Assembly (NCBI RefSeq): GCF_910592395.1
Contig: NC_088321.1
Span: 12,216,001-12,280,000, forward strand
DNA from: Lineus longissimus
Lineage: Eukaryota; Nemertea; Pilidiophora; Heteronemertea; Lineidae
Length of the DNA stretch: 64,000 nucleotides
Direction: 5' to 3'
In this document: piece after piece, positions 47,910-60,200 of the stretch
How the letters are laid out: the number at the start of each line of letters is the position of its first letter
Numbering within the stretch: the stretch's first letter is position 1
Program-made: the position numbers and the translations under genes
Notes under the pieces: generated by a model
Seen by the model: only the letters and a program-made list of their open reading frames with translations
What the model was told of the DNA's origin: nothing
The model's database searches: none

Positions 47910-49241
47910 TGTTGTAATTTCGGGCGTATATGAATACTAGCCACTTGGCGCGGCGCTTCTTAGCAGGTAATCCGACAGGTAGCGCTGCGTCAGGTGATGA
48001 TGCCGATGGCGGAAGTTAGGTTGTTTACAGCGATGTAGCTGGTCTCTTCAGGCAATTCGGTTATTCTCTGGACAGGTATATTTTAGGTCTTTCTCGCTTC
48101 GTGTCTCGTGGCATAAAACTCTTAGTCTCAGGCCCGCCCCAACCCCTGACACCCTGAACAATAGCCCATGTTCAAGGGTGACTAATGCCCGCCGTTCACG
48201 ATCAAATTTTTTGGTCAAATCTGTTGGTCAAACTTTTGTGTCAAATTTTCTAGTTCAGCCGCCCGTCGTGCACGATGGATTTATTTCATCAAATCTTTTC
48301 CAATATGGCTCCCGTGCAGTCAAGACTGATTGCGGCAGCTGCTCCATGTGCAGCCATAACTGCAATTGTTGCGAGCCCTATACTCTTCGATCAACACATC
48401 TACAGCATTTTGTGTCCAAACCATCTTGGTACAAGCCTGCGTTTCGACCGAGTGTGCAGGTATGGTGCGAGTTGCTTGTATAAAGTGTACCTGAATTATT
48501 TCTTGGCGCACAATACTCATTATTATAACTATTAACTGTCTTTGTCGCTGTCCCGGCTCACAAAGGATCGGTACAGTATATGAATAGGGCTACCTATTTG
48601 GACAGCTCGGACAGTGAAAGACCATGCTTTAATTGTTACTAAAAACGCCAATGCGCGTCACACTTGAAAAAAACCCCATCTAATTGATGTGTTCATTGAT
48701 TGATGGCCCGATAATATTGAAATGGCTACTTTGACTCAAACGGTTAATTGTACAGAAAAAATCCAATCCCGCCGCTCACGATCCAATATTTCCGAATCGT
48801 ACTAAATAAATAGGACCGGTTCTATCCACAACAATTTTTATCCTAGGAACATATTACATCCAATTTCCCGTCGTTCACGATCAAACTTTTTGGTCATATT
48901 TTTTTGGTCAAATTAAATTTGATCGTGAACGGCGGGCATAAACGGCTCCTACTCATTCAGACAATACCTACATTACATAACTTCATCCTAAATGCCCAGT
49001 CAAACTATGTACACTACACCATGTACCAGACATGTATTACATACAAAGTGAATGGCTTATAATCCCCATATAATCCCATAATAGTAGAAATATACGTTCC
49101 CTCACCTAAGTACATGCATTTAGCTGTGGATCATCCCAGAATGAGTATAATAAAATCAACCCAAGGAAACACTGCATATTGCACTGAATATGCATATATA
49201 TTTTAGTGAATACTTAACCCCTGAAACCCAGATCCACAACA
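47910..49241. mobile_element. Probable solo LTR (TG...CA, 4-bp TSD) with nested MITE
   Basis: Unit B retains the empty site GTGTCAGCCTTGG. In unit A the TCAG is duplicated (47906-47909 and 49242-49245) around an insert starting TGTTGTAATT and ending CCACAACA. Short inverted TGTTGT...ACAACA ends and a 4-bp duplication are the hallmarks of an LTR retrotransposon integration. Without the nested MITE the insert is about 576 bp, an LTR-like length with no internal coding domain. A GTATAATAAAA stretch near 49145 could be a polyadenylation or TATA-type signal. The clade (for example BEL or Gypsy) cannot be assigned from the LTR alone. Confidence 0.65.
48186..48938. mobile_element. Harbinger-like non-autonomous element nested in the LTR-like insert
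   Basis: Perfect terminal inverted repeats of more than 20 bp begin TGCCCGCCGTTCACGATCAA. They are flanked by TAA on both sides (48183-48185, 48939-48941), fitting the TWA duplication of PIF/Harbinger transposons. Subterminal copies of CCGTCGTTCACGATC-like sequence recur near 48260, 48775 and 48875, often next to TTTTTGGTCAAAT, and are candidate transposase-binding repeats. The internal frames (48178-48535) resemble nothing I can name. Confidence 0.65.
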
Positions 49242-49341
49242 TCAGCCTTGGTAGTCTGGCAGTAGTTGTCTGTGAGGTCGTTTATGGACGTTTTTCATTC
49301 TCGGGCTGTTTTAACGATAAACATTACAGCACTAAATATTG

Positions 49342-49888
49342 CTGAAAGGGTGGATGTCGTCCTGGGTGCCGACAAATGGTACCCAGGTTCGAGATCGACT
49401 GGACAATAAGCACCCTGGGTGCCATTACACTAGACAAACAGCACCCAGCTTCTTTTTGCCTGGCTTACGGATCTTTAGGGACGAGGACGTTTCTTGCAAT
49501 CTCGTTTTATCTCGCGCCATGGTTCTGGTACATATCGACTGATTGTCAAGAAAAATACACTGCAAATCCGTTCACTTTGTCATCACACAATTTTTCATTC
49601 TCTGAATATATCCCTATAAATGTGCTTTCAAAGACCTATAGGCCTAAAGGCGTTTTTTTCTGTTTATCTGTTCTTTTTATTTCGCGCACTGCTAATGCCG
49701 CAAGTACCGAGGCGCGAGATAAAACGAGATTGCAAGAAACTTCCTCGTCCCTAAGATCCGTAAGCCAGGCAAAAAGAAGCTGGGTGCTGTTTGTCTAGTG
49801 TAATAGCACCCAGGGTGCTTATTGTCCAGTCGATCTCGAACCTGGGTACCATTTGTCGGCACCCAGGACGACATCCACCCTTTCAGCC
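49342..49888. mobile_element. 547-bp foldback element with about 180-bp inverted arms
   Basis: GCTGAAAGGGTGGATGTCGT starts the left arm. The right arm mirrors it almost perfectly back to AACGAGATTGCAAGAAAC near 49720. The empty site in unit B reads CACTAAATATTTGCTATCG; in unit A the insert is flanked by TAAATATT (49334-49341) and TAAAAATT (49889-49896), an 8-bp duplication with one mismatch. An 8-bp duplication fits hAT-type integration, but the ends are not classic hAT ends. Noncoding. Confidence 0.7.
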
Positions 49889-49896
49889 TAAAAATT

Positions 49897-50816
49897 TGCT
49901 ATCGTTATGTTTTGAAGAATGAAGTGTTTTTCTTTGCAACTCACAGCTGTCCTCTTACGGCAAGTGTATGCATGCCTTTTCAGCTGCAATCACTACCGGA
50001 CTACCAGAAACGTTGCCTATTTTACCCCAAGCAAGATAGTTGAAACAGATAAAGATATTGACTAAAGGTCATGCTCAGAAAACGCAATAGCGAGTTCTGG
50101 ACTAATTGTTGGTGTGTTGATGAGCAACGCCCTTTCACGCCTTCCACGAAAACATCATTCGATTTTTTTTACACGCCATGAATTATCAGTGTCTGTAGCT
50201 ACATCAAGCTTTAAAGAGATCCTGTCGAGGCACAAAAGTGTTATTTAGACCACCTGAACGTCGCAAAAATAACTAAATTGGTGATAACCTCTTATGCAGT
50301 TCACGGACTGGAGTCAGTTATGCATGCAATGTTACCCAGATGGCAAGCTCTCATAATCACCTGCCTGAGGGGAACTCGAAACTGCCAAGATTTATCAATG
50401 GAAGGTTATTCGCCAGCCTTAGGTTTTAACTAGGCCGTTCAGAACTACCTATTTTTATAAGCGTTTCGTGATAGGTTTTCTTTAAGAAAATTGTAAATGC
50501 GCCTTAAAAAAGAGCATTCAGACGCCATTGCAACACAGTTGCGACATGCGCGTGCATGCTAGGCAGACGGTCCTCGACGTTCTGATCAAATTCGTATGAT
50601 TATCTCTTAGTCAAGATTGAAAAAGAATCCTTCAAGAATCGAGTAACGAATGTACATTGAAAAATCGAAGAATACAGCACAGATACAGCTATACTTGATA
50701 ACTCTGTAACATTCATTCGAACTTCTGAACTAGGTAGAAAAAACCCATTGTATTGGGATTGGTATTGTATTGTTAGCCCACTCCGATCCAGTGTGAGTTA
50801 GGCTTTCAGTTCGACG
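49897..50816 (+). other. 5' flank of the unit-A LamG-PAN gene
   Basis: Presumed promoter-side DNA, conserved in unit B (56370-57280) at high identity. A short frame ending LFYPKQDS (to 50043) recurs in units B and C, but with no independent sign of coding. No convincing TATA box. Confidence 0.4.
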
Positions 50817-53800
50817 ATGCACCAACTACTTACCGGTATATTACTCCTTCAATCCATCGCCTGTAGAAGTACTGGAGACACATGTATCAACCACAGAGGT
50901 GAGATGTTTGGAATTATTCAGGTCCCCGTTAATGAAATCAATTCGGCTCAGTCATTCCAGGCCGCACAAATTAGGTGATGACATCATTCTAAATCCTATA
51001 TCGGTTAGTACGATGAATGCAAATGCTTAAAACAATTATACGTTTGCCGTATTAACAAAGTGCGTTAGGGTTGCTTGCCTGTTGGTTGGAGCAAAGCGTT
51101 TGGCCAGCAGGTGCCCACCGCCAAATAATTCCGTCATTGGCCGGTGGTTGCCGTTCTAAGATTCGCATTGGACACATCACCTCTTTCAAGAAAACTGATG
51201 GTACAGTTGTAGTTATAATTCATTGGAAAGCACAGCAATCAACTTTTCACATGCAATATATCATATTGCTTGAGTGGAGTTACTGAGCGCCTCAGGAAGG
51301 ACCGGCCAATGAGTGAAACACTCACATGCTGGGTATGCACTCGTTCACGAGCCACGACAGTCTTAAGCGCTCAAAAGGGCTTCCAGTCTATTAAAAAGTT
51401 CAACATGAGCATTCATATCCCACCCCTTTTATGGCTGCGAAAGGCATACATACTTGTTTAGGCTCTACCCAGAAGTAGAACTCGGGTATTGTCTGGCTTG
51501 GGATCTTATTGGTGAGTGGATCCAATACACACTATATATTCTAATAATACCAATGACAGCAGCTGGGATCGTAATTTCAAGATATTGGTGCTAATTTCTA
51601 CGAAAGCCCAGAAGGCTCATCTGAAATCTGAAATTTGAGATCCAATATTAACCAATCAGAGGGAAACTTTCAACATTTCAAAACCAATTAGATGTCGTGT
51701 AACATTTTATTCGGTGAATGCAAAATGGCCGCAATTGGCACTGCGTTTATATGCATCATATCATTGTAAGAAGCTAGATCAGCTCGACTTGCTGATGTCA
51801 GGTGATTATTTTACATATACCGTGATGCATTCTTGACGCAATGATTAGTAGAAAATAGGTCAAATATATATTGCATTCTTTCAAAATGATATTCTTGCTA
51901 GTCTGAATAGCTCAAAGAATCGTGCCCATGTCGGGTTGTGGTCGCAATTTGATAAAAAAAGCTTGACTTAATTTAACCAGTGGTCTCTTAGTTCACTTTA
52001 AATTTCTCCATTGTCATTACAGCAAAGTACTGAATGTTACACTTGATCTGATTGGCTAAAAGTTTCCCAGCGATTAGAGATTTTGAATTACGGATTTCGG
52101 ATTCGAGAATTTCGGACTTCGGATTTCGAATTTCAAATTGGCCATCTGGGCTTTCGTAAATTTTAGTAAATCAAGTTCAAGTTTAAAATTGACTACGGCG
52201 TTTTAAAATGGAACAGTGTTGTGTTCCTTTGCATTTCAGACACCAGTGTGTTCTTTCTTAATGGAACTGACAGGAATATACGGTAACTGCGTCTGTGGAT
52301 TCTCCATTATTCATAAACTTTGGAAGCAAAACCACTGCATCTTTGTTTCATTTTGGTCCCGCATCCAATGTTGTCACGCTGCTCAACAAGGAAGCTAGCT
52401 TCCTGTCTACCGCAATACGAAGCTACACGGCCATAGAAGACCTACAGTTTGCTTCTTTTCATCGCCATTTCCGTCTGAAGCTCCAAGCCATCAGAATCAG
52501 TCGGGTATTACTCGGTTGCTCCACTCTACTTGAGGCTGTTTATGTTTATACATTGGCTGTGGCTCCGTGTAAAGACTTTGTCATTTATGGCATCGGAATT
52601 TCTCCCAAGAAGTTAACGGCTGTGTCTTTTAAAGCTAAACTTTTTAAGACATTTTAACTCTACGATTTCAAACTCCTCCAGTGTGAAATACGGTGCAAAT
52701 TACGCCAAGTCAACTTTCTTTGGTGAGGTTCTCTCATTTAATGGATGTGATCATGAGGTTAAGCTGAACATTGATCTTCAGAAAAACGATGTCGTTTCGT
52801 TTGCTCTCTACTTTTGGCAGCTTCACCATAACATACGATGGGAATCTATAATTTGGATTTCTGGAAGACGCTTTGAAGTTTACGTCAGTAGCTATCATGG
52901 TATACATGTAATGTGTAATAACCGACATAAGAATTTGGCGCGAAGAACTAAAACTGGAAAGGTACTCAAGGCGCGTGTTTGGTATTTTCTTGTTGTAACG
53001 GTAGACATAGTAAGAAATATCCATAAGATTTACCTCGACGGAGTAAAACTGAATGCTAGGAAGATACCAAGCTATGTCAAAAACAGATCAAGTCGCTTTC
53101 ATTTTCTTGGTCGTCATTCACCCATCCCAGGAAGACGCTGCACTTCACATCCTTTTATCGGTGCTATGTCCAACCTTAGGATTTTTCCATGTCTGTTGAA
53201 TCAACGGGAGGTTCGAAGTATTTATGAGAGCGGTAAGTCAGAAGTTAAGAGTTAGTGCCTTCATTTTCACCTATTTGAACTATCACACCCGGGTTTTGTT
53301 TTCATTGATCAGTTGTCTAAGACAAGTGTAACCAACAATAACGTTGCGTCAACTACTCCAACGCGTTTAATGCAAACGTAAAGTGAACGTGTTGGTGACT
53401 TCTGTTGGAAAACCACAGGCATGCCAGGCCCTAATAGATCATTTCGAAACCCAACAGTAATGTTAGTGTTCGTGTTCAGCTTTGTCCTTTAGTCCTTAGC
53501 ATTGTAAATACTAGTATAGGATATCTTGGACAGGCCATATTTTGTAACTGGATATTTCCCATCCATTCTTGGCACAACGCACAACAATAACCAGTATATA
53601 GAATTCACACTGATACAAGAAATGAAGATTTTCTGGCCGAAAATGACAAAAATCAATTCATTCCGCCAATGTACACCAATGCATACTCACGAAATATAAT
53701 TCGTTACCATGCTAACAACTTATGAACGTTGAAACTGATCCCAACCTGAAACTACGGCAATAAAGACCTTGAACATGGCAGCACGTTCTCAGTTCCGTGT

Positions 53801-54403
53801 GGCACAGCTTTGTGATACAGTCATTCAGTCACAGCCAATCAGATTGTGGGTATTTTTACATATCACTCGCCGAATCCTCATTTCCCATTGTCATTCCAGT
53901 TAAATATGACAGTAAGTATGACACGCATTCTCCAAAAACTATTTTAAAGGGATTTTATCCAAACATTCTGACTGCGAATGTTGTCTCTTTAAAACGGACT
54001 GGTTTCAGACCGACAGTTTTAGTTTGAGGTACTTCAGAGTTATAGAAGTTGTTCCTTGCTGTCGAGTGTGTCGGTATTGACGTCTCCTCACACACCACTC
54101 GGGTGGAGTGGTCAGTATGACAGTTGGACATTTTGACATTCATTTTACGTCGATCTACCCTCCCGTTGTTTGGAATAAAAAAATTTAACTTTAAACTATT
54201 GTTGTATAGAAAACCGACTGATGTTCATAAAGGAAGACGGCGACTCTGACTCCATTGACGAAATATCTTATAACAGAGGACCTGTCCGTTCAAAGATACA
54301 ATGCAGCTTGTACTGTTATGACAAGAACACACGCAATGAGACCTGTAAAGCCTTAAGCTTTAATATCAACACAAACTGTTATGAAATTTTACAAGATATG
54401 TAA
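50817..54403 (+). CDS. Secreted LamG/concanavalin-type + PAN/apple-like protein, copy A (4 exons, about 289 aa)
   Basis: Exons 50817-50898, 52240-52282, 52682-53232 and 54210-54403 join in frame (phases 1, 2, 1), all with GT/AG introns; the third donor is the consensus GTAAGT. Exon 1 encodes a signal peptide (LLTGILLLQSIAC). Exon 2 holds an N-glycosylation site (N35-G-T). Exon 3 (residues about 43-225) is a LamG/pentraxin-like jellyroll: KSTFFGEV, a WYFLVVTVD strand, IYLDGV and HPFIGAMSNLRIFPCLL. Exon 4 ends in a PAN/apple-like module (KIQCSLYCYDK, then CKALSFN). The family usually binds glycans or proteins outside the cell; the ligand is unknown. The start has a good signal sequence and the same position in copy B. 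The 120-codon frame inside intron 2 is not part of this model. Confidence 0.75.
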
Positions 54404-55157
54404 AAAATCATTTCAGAAAAGCAAGGGATACAACGTTACAACTTTGTTCCATAGAGGAGGATTAGACATATTGTGTTAAATTTTAGTGGATTCTTCGTGA
54501 GAATAATTGAACATCAGGGATTCCCTCCTCAAAAACCGCTGTTACACCGGTGTAACCCAACACCGAGCAGGGTGGTCAAGTGTTGGTGTAGTGATGGTGT
54601 TACCTTGGTGACGGTGTTACACCAACACTTTACACTTTCTCAACCCCAAGACTTGACCTGACACACTGTGACACTGTGAACGAGATTGTACAAAGGATGT
54701 TGTCTAATGATAGTTTTTTAGCGGTTTTATAAAAGCGATATATAGATCGGACACTTCAATTTTTCGTATCGCAATAATCTTAGATATAAATGTTTCCAAC
54801 GTTTGAAAAAGATTTATGATTTTTCGCCGGGAAGCCGACACGAATCGTGCCCCAGCCCGGGCAGGGCATGAAGTTGAGCCGTGAGTCAGATGCCCCGGAC
54901 TCTGCCGCGCCTCGCGCATCACCTCGGGCGGGCGGCCCCTACAAGAGCACGAAGACGCAGGAAAGACCGGAAGATGACTCGGTCAGAGAGCCGAGGCCAA
55001 GACAGGGCAGGGCAGTTAGACAATAAGCCACGAGTCCATCGCCCCAGACTCTTCGGCATATCGTCCATCAACTCGATCCAGGTTGACCTTCCCGCTTGCC
55101 CTCCAAGGGCGTGAAGCCCAGGCATGTGCGAGACGGTATAGGCTGGCCTATACAGGT
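54404..55157 (+). other. 3' flank of copy A, with a CACC/GGTG palindrome cluster and a GC-rich block
   Basis: At 54539-54635 lie the perfect palindrome TTACACCGGTGTAA and the arms AAGTGTTGGTGTA / TACACCAACACTT. At about 54830-55130 a block of clearly higher GC than its surroundings begins (GCCCGGGCAGGG, CGGGCGGGCGGCCCC). Its frames on both strands are open (77 and 115 codons) without recognisable domains. Both features are repeated in unit B. Confidence 0.6.
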
Positions 55158-57280
55158 AACGCCAAGCCAAGCACAAAGCAATGTATAAAATTAGAATAAA
55201 CAGCTCAAATCTGATTAATGGCTTGTAAAATAAAATACTTAAAAATAGTGATTGGCATTGACACACACTGGCTACAAGCGAAGCTTAGCTCAAATTTATT
55301 AGTAATTTTGTCTTAACCAAACTTGCACTGCAGGAGAGTGTGAGAAGCAAGGATTTAAGGCAGAACATAAGAATTCAAAATACATAGTGTACATATTGGA
55401 AATTGATAGATTTCGAAACTCTTTATATTTTTGCTTCCAACTCAATCAATACGAACAATGGTTTCATTGATACGACCATGCGTGAATACAGTTAATGAGT
55501 TTTGAACTATTTCACTGGGTGTTTTATCCTTGTTCCGGAAGTCTCTCTCTCTCTCTCTTTGCACCATCCTTTGCTTTATGTTCAAAGTCTGAGTAGAGTA
55601 GGCCAACATGTCGTAAAACAACGGCTCGTTTGCAAGTGTCACATCAACTCTGGTACTGGTCATGGCCACCTTAGCTCTTTCGTCGATACCGATTAACCGA
55701 GGCCGCAACTTCGACCGGCAGCCTTCTTACTGTTGTGACAGGGGAGTAGATCTTTAATTATCGAGGCGCCTCCAAAATAATGGGTTACCAGCCTTAGGCG
55801 AAATACTGGAAAGTGGCAGCATCTTTCGGGAAAAAGATTGGAACTACCTACTTTGATCACGACTTGTATTATACCATCGGATCGATAATAAATTATCATT
55901 ATATTCGTCAAACGTTTTGTTTGAAGAGGCAATTTCTTAGTGGTGGCATGACAAATGTTCGTGCAAGAGATATCAATGTGTTGCTAGCGATGTCTAGTTG
56001 TGTCTATTAAAATGATAAGTGAACATTTGCGTCGCAGCAGTGTACAATGCTCACATACATGCCTAAATCAAAGGGGTAATGAAATTGCCACCTGTGGCGA
56101 GAATTTTACTTTTGCTTCACGGAATTAGTCAACGCGGTATATTATGTACAATGATGTAAACACATCAAAGTGTATGTCGGGATTAAAGCTAATATATAAC
56201 TTCGACACAATGCAATAATATAACTACACAATGTATCCGTTAAACCCTTTGTGTAGTGTGTACAAGTGGAGTGTCAGCCTTGGTAGTCTGGCAGTAGTTG
56301 TCTGTGAGGTCGTTTATGGACGTTTTTCATTCTCAGGCTATTTTAACGATAAACATTACAGCACTAAATATTTGCTATCGTTTTGTTTTGAAGAATGAAG
56401 TGTTTTTCTTTACGACTAACAGCTGTCCTCTTACGGCAAGTGTGTGCATGCCTTTTCAGCTGCAATCACTACCGGACTACCAGAAACGTTGCCTATTTTA
56501 CCCCAAGCAAGATAGTTGAAACAGATAAAGATATTGACTAAAGGTCATGCTTAGAAAACGCAATAGCGAGTTCTGGACTAATTTTTGGTGTGTTGATGAG
56601 CAACGCCCTTTCACGCCTTCCACGAAAACATCATTCGATTTTTTTTACACGCCATGAATTATTAGTGTCTGTAGCTACATCAAGCTTTAAAGAGATCCTT
56701 TCGAGGCACAAAATTGTTATTTAGACCACCTGAACGTCGTAAAAATAACTAAATTGGTGATTACCTCTTATGCAGTTCACAGACTGGAGTCAGTTATGCA
56801 TGCTATATTACCCAGATGGCAAGCTCTCATAATCACCTGCCTGAGGGGAACTCGAAACTGCCAAGATTTATCAATGGAAGGTTATTCGCCCGCCTTAGGT
56901 TTTAACAGGGCCGTTCAGAACTACCTATCTTTATAAGCGTTCTGTGGTAGGTTTTCTTTACGAAAATTGTAAATGCGCCTTACAAAGAGCATTCAGACGC
57001 CATTGCAACACAGTTGCGACATGCGCGTGCATGCTAGGCAGACAGTCCTCGAAGCTCTGATCAAATTCGTATGATTATCTCTTAGTCAAGATTGAAAAAG
57101 AATCGAGTAACGAATGTACATTGAAAATTCGAAGAATACAGCACAGATACAGCTATACTTGATAACTCTGTAACATTCATTCGAACTTCTGAACGAGGTA
57201 GAAAAAACCCATTGTATTGGGATTGCTATTGTATTGTTAACCCACTCCGATCCAGTGTGAGTTAGGCTTTCAGTTCGACG

Positions 57281-60200
57281 ATGCGCCACCTACTTACCGG
57301 TATATTACTCCTTCAATCCATCGTCTGTAGAAGTACTGGAGACAACTGTATCAACCACAGAGGTGAGGTGTTTGGAATTATTCAGGTCCCCGTCAATGAA
57401 ATCAATTCGGCTCAGTCATCCCAGGCCGCACAAATTAGGTGATGACATCATTCTAAATCCTATATCGGATAGTACGATGAATGCAAATGCTTAAAACAAT
57501 TATACGTTTGCCGTATTAACAAAGTGCGTTAGGGTTGCTTGCCTGCCTCAAATCATCTCAGAGGTTGGAGCAAAGCGTTTGGCCAGAAGGTGCCCACCGC
57601 CAAATTGCGTCATTGGCCGGTGGTTGCCGTTCTAAGATTCGCATTGGACACATCACCCCTTTCAAGAAAACTGATGGTACAGTTGCAGTTATAATTCATT
57701 AGAAAGCACAGCAATCAACTTTTCACATGCAATATATCATATTGCTTGAATGGAGTTACTGAGCGCCTCAGGAAGGACCGGCCTATGGGTGAAACACTCA
57801 CATGCTGGGTATGCACTCGTTCACGAGCCACGACAGTCTTAAGCGCCCAAAAAGGGCTTTCAGTCTATTAAAAAGTTCAACATGAGCATTCATATCTCAC
57901 CCCTTTTATGGCTGCGAAAGGCATACTTGTTTAGGCTCTACCCATCGAGGCGGTAGTAGAACTCGGGTTTTGTCTGGCTTGGGATCTTATTGGTGAGTGG
58001 ATCCAATACACACTATATATTCTAATAATACCAATGACAGCAGCAGAGATCGCAATTTAAAGATATTGGTGCTTATTTCTACGAAAGGCTAGCAGACTCA
58101 TCTGAAATTCGCAATCCGAAATTTGAGATCCAATATTAACCAATCAGAGGGAAACTTTCAACATTTCAAAACCAATTAGATGTCGTGAAACATTTTATTC
58201 GGTGTATGCAAAATGGCCGCAATCGGCACTGCGTTTATATGCATCAAATCATTGTAAGAAGCTAGATCAACTCGACTTGCTGATGTCAGGTGATTATTTT
58301 ACATATACCGTGATGCATTCTTGACGCAATGATTAGTAGAAAATAGGTCAAATATATTGCATTATTTCAAAATGATCTTCTTGCTAGTCTGACAATCTCA
58401 AAGAATCCTGCCCATGTCGGGTTATAGCTGCAATTTAATAAAAAAAAGCTTGACTTAATTGAAGAACCATTGGTCTCTTTTGTCATTAGTGCAAAGTAAT
58501 GAATGTTACACTTTATCTGATTGGCTAAAAGTTTCCCAGCGACTAGTGAGTTTGAATTTCCGATTCGGATTCGAGAATTTCGGACTCCGGATTTCTAATT
58601 TCAGATGGACCATCTGGGCTTTCGTAAATTTAAATAAATCAAGTTGTAATTTAAAATTGACTAAGGCGATTTATAATGGAACAATGTTGTGTTCCTTTGC
58701 ATTTCAGACACCAGTGTGTTCTTTCTTAATGGAACTGACAGGAATATAAGGTAACTGTGCCTGTGGATTCTCCATTTTTCATAAACTTATGAAGCAAAAC
58801 CACTGCATCTTTGTTTCCTTTTGGTCCCGCATCCAATATTGTCACACTGCTCAACAGGGAAGGTAGCTTCCTGTCTTCCGCAATACGAAGCTACACAGCC
58901 ATAGAAGATCTACTGTTTGCTTCTTTTCATCGCCATTTCCATCTATAGTTCAAAGCCATCAGAATAAATAGGGTATTAATCGGTTGCGTCACTCTACTTG
59001 AGGCTCTTTATGTTTAAACCTTTGGCTGTGGCTCCGTGTTAAGACTTTGTCATTTATGGCATCGGAATTTCTCCACAGCAGTTAGCAAATGTGTCTTTAA
59101 ATGCTGAAGTTTTCATGACATTGTATCGATTTCAAACTTCTCCAGTATGAACTACGGTGCAAATTACGCCAAGTCAACTTTCTTTGGTGAGGTTCTCTCA
59201 TTTATTGAATGTGATCATGAGGTTAAGCTGAACATTGATCTTCAGAAAAACGATGTCGTTTCGTTTGCTCTCTACTTTCGGCAGCGTCACCATACCAGAC
59301 GATGGGTATTTATAATTTGTATTTCTGGAAGACACTTTGACGTTTGCGTCAGTAGCTATCATGGTATAGAAGTAATGTGTAATCGCCAACATAAGAATTG
59401 GGCGCAAAAATCTAAAACTGGAAAGGCACTCAAGGCGCGTGTTTGGTATTTTCTTGTTGTAACGGTGGACATAGTAAGAAATTTCCATAAGATTTACCTC
59501 GACGGAGTAAAACTGAATGCTAGGAAGATAGCAAGCTATGTCAAAAACAGATCAAGTCGCTTTCATTTTCTTGGTCGTAATTTACCCATCCCAGGAAGAC
59601 GCTGCACTTCACATCCTTTTATCGGTGCTATGTCCAACCTTAGGATTTTTCCATGTCTGTTGAATCAACGGGAGGTTCGAAGTATTTATGAGAGCGGTAA
59701 GTCAGAAGTTAAGAGTTAGTGCCTTCATTTTCACCTATTTGAACTATCACACCCGGGTTTTGTTTTCATTGATCAGTTGTCTAAGACAAGTGTAACCAAC
59801 AATAACGTTGCGTCAACTACTCCAACACGTTTAATGCAAACGTAAAGTGAACGTGTTGGTGACTTCTGTTGGAAAACCACAGGCATGCCAGGCCCTAATA
59901 GATCATTTCGAAACCCAACAGTAATGTTAGTGTTCGTGTTCAGCTTTGTCCTTTAGTCCTTAGCATTGTAAATACTAGTATAGGATACCTTGGACAGGCC
60001 ATATTTTGTAACTGGATATTTCCCATCCATTCTTGGCACAACGCACAACAATAACCAGTATATAGAATTCACACTGATACAAGAAATGAAGATTTTCTGG
60101 CCGAAAATGACGAAAATCAATTTATTCCGCCAATGTACACAAATGCATACTTACGAAATATAATTCGTTACCATGCTAACAACTTATGAACGTTGAAACT

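Larger units (their letters stand above)
46769..55157 (+). repeat. Segmental array unit A (8.4 kb)
   Basis: Starts at GTAACGCCAAGCCAAGCACA, exactly as units B (55158) and C (61622) do. It carries a complete LamG-PAN gene (50817-54403). It is longer than unit B because it contains the TG...CA element (47910-49241) and the foldback element (49342-49888), both absent from B. Right after the gene, a 300-bp GC-rich stretch ends the unit. Confidence 0.9.

Noticed and set aside
49822-50043. 73-codon frame ending LFYPKQDS repeated in units A, B and C
   Set aside because: Similarity is explained by the segmental duplication; the unit-A version starts inside the foldback element and no coding signal distinguishes it.
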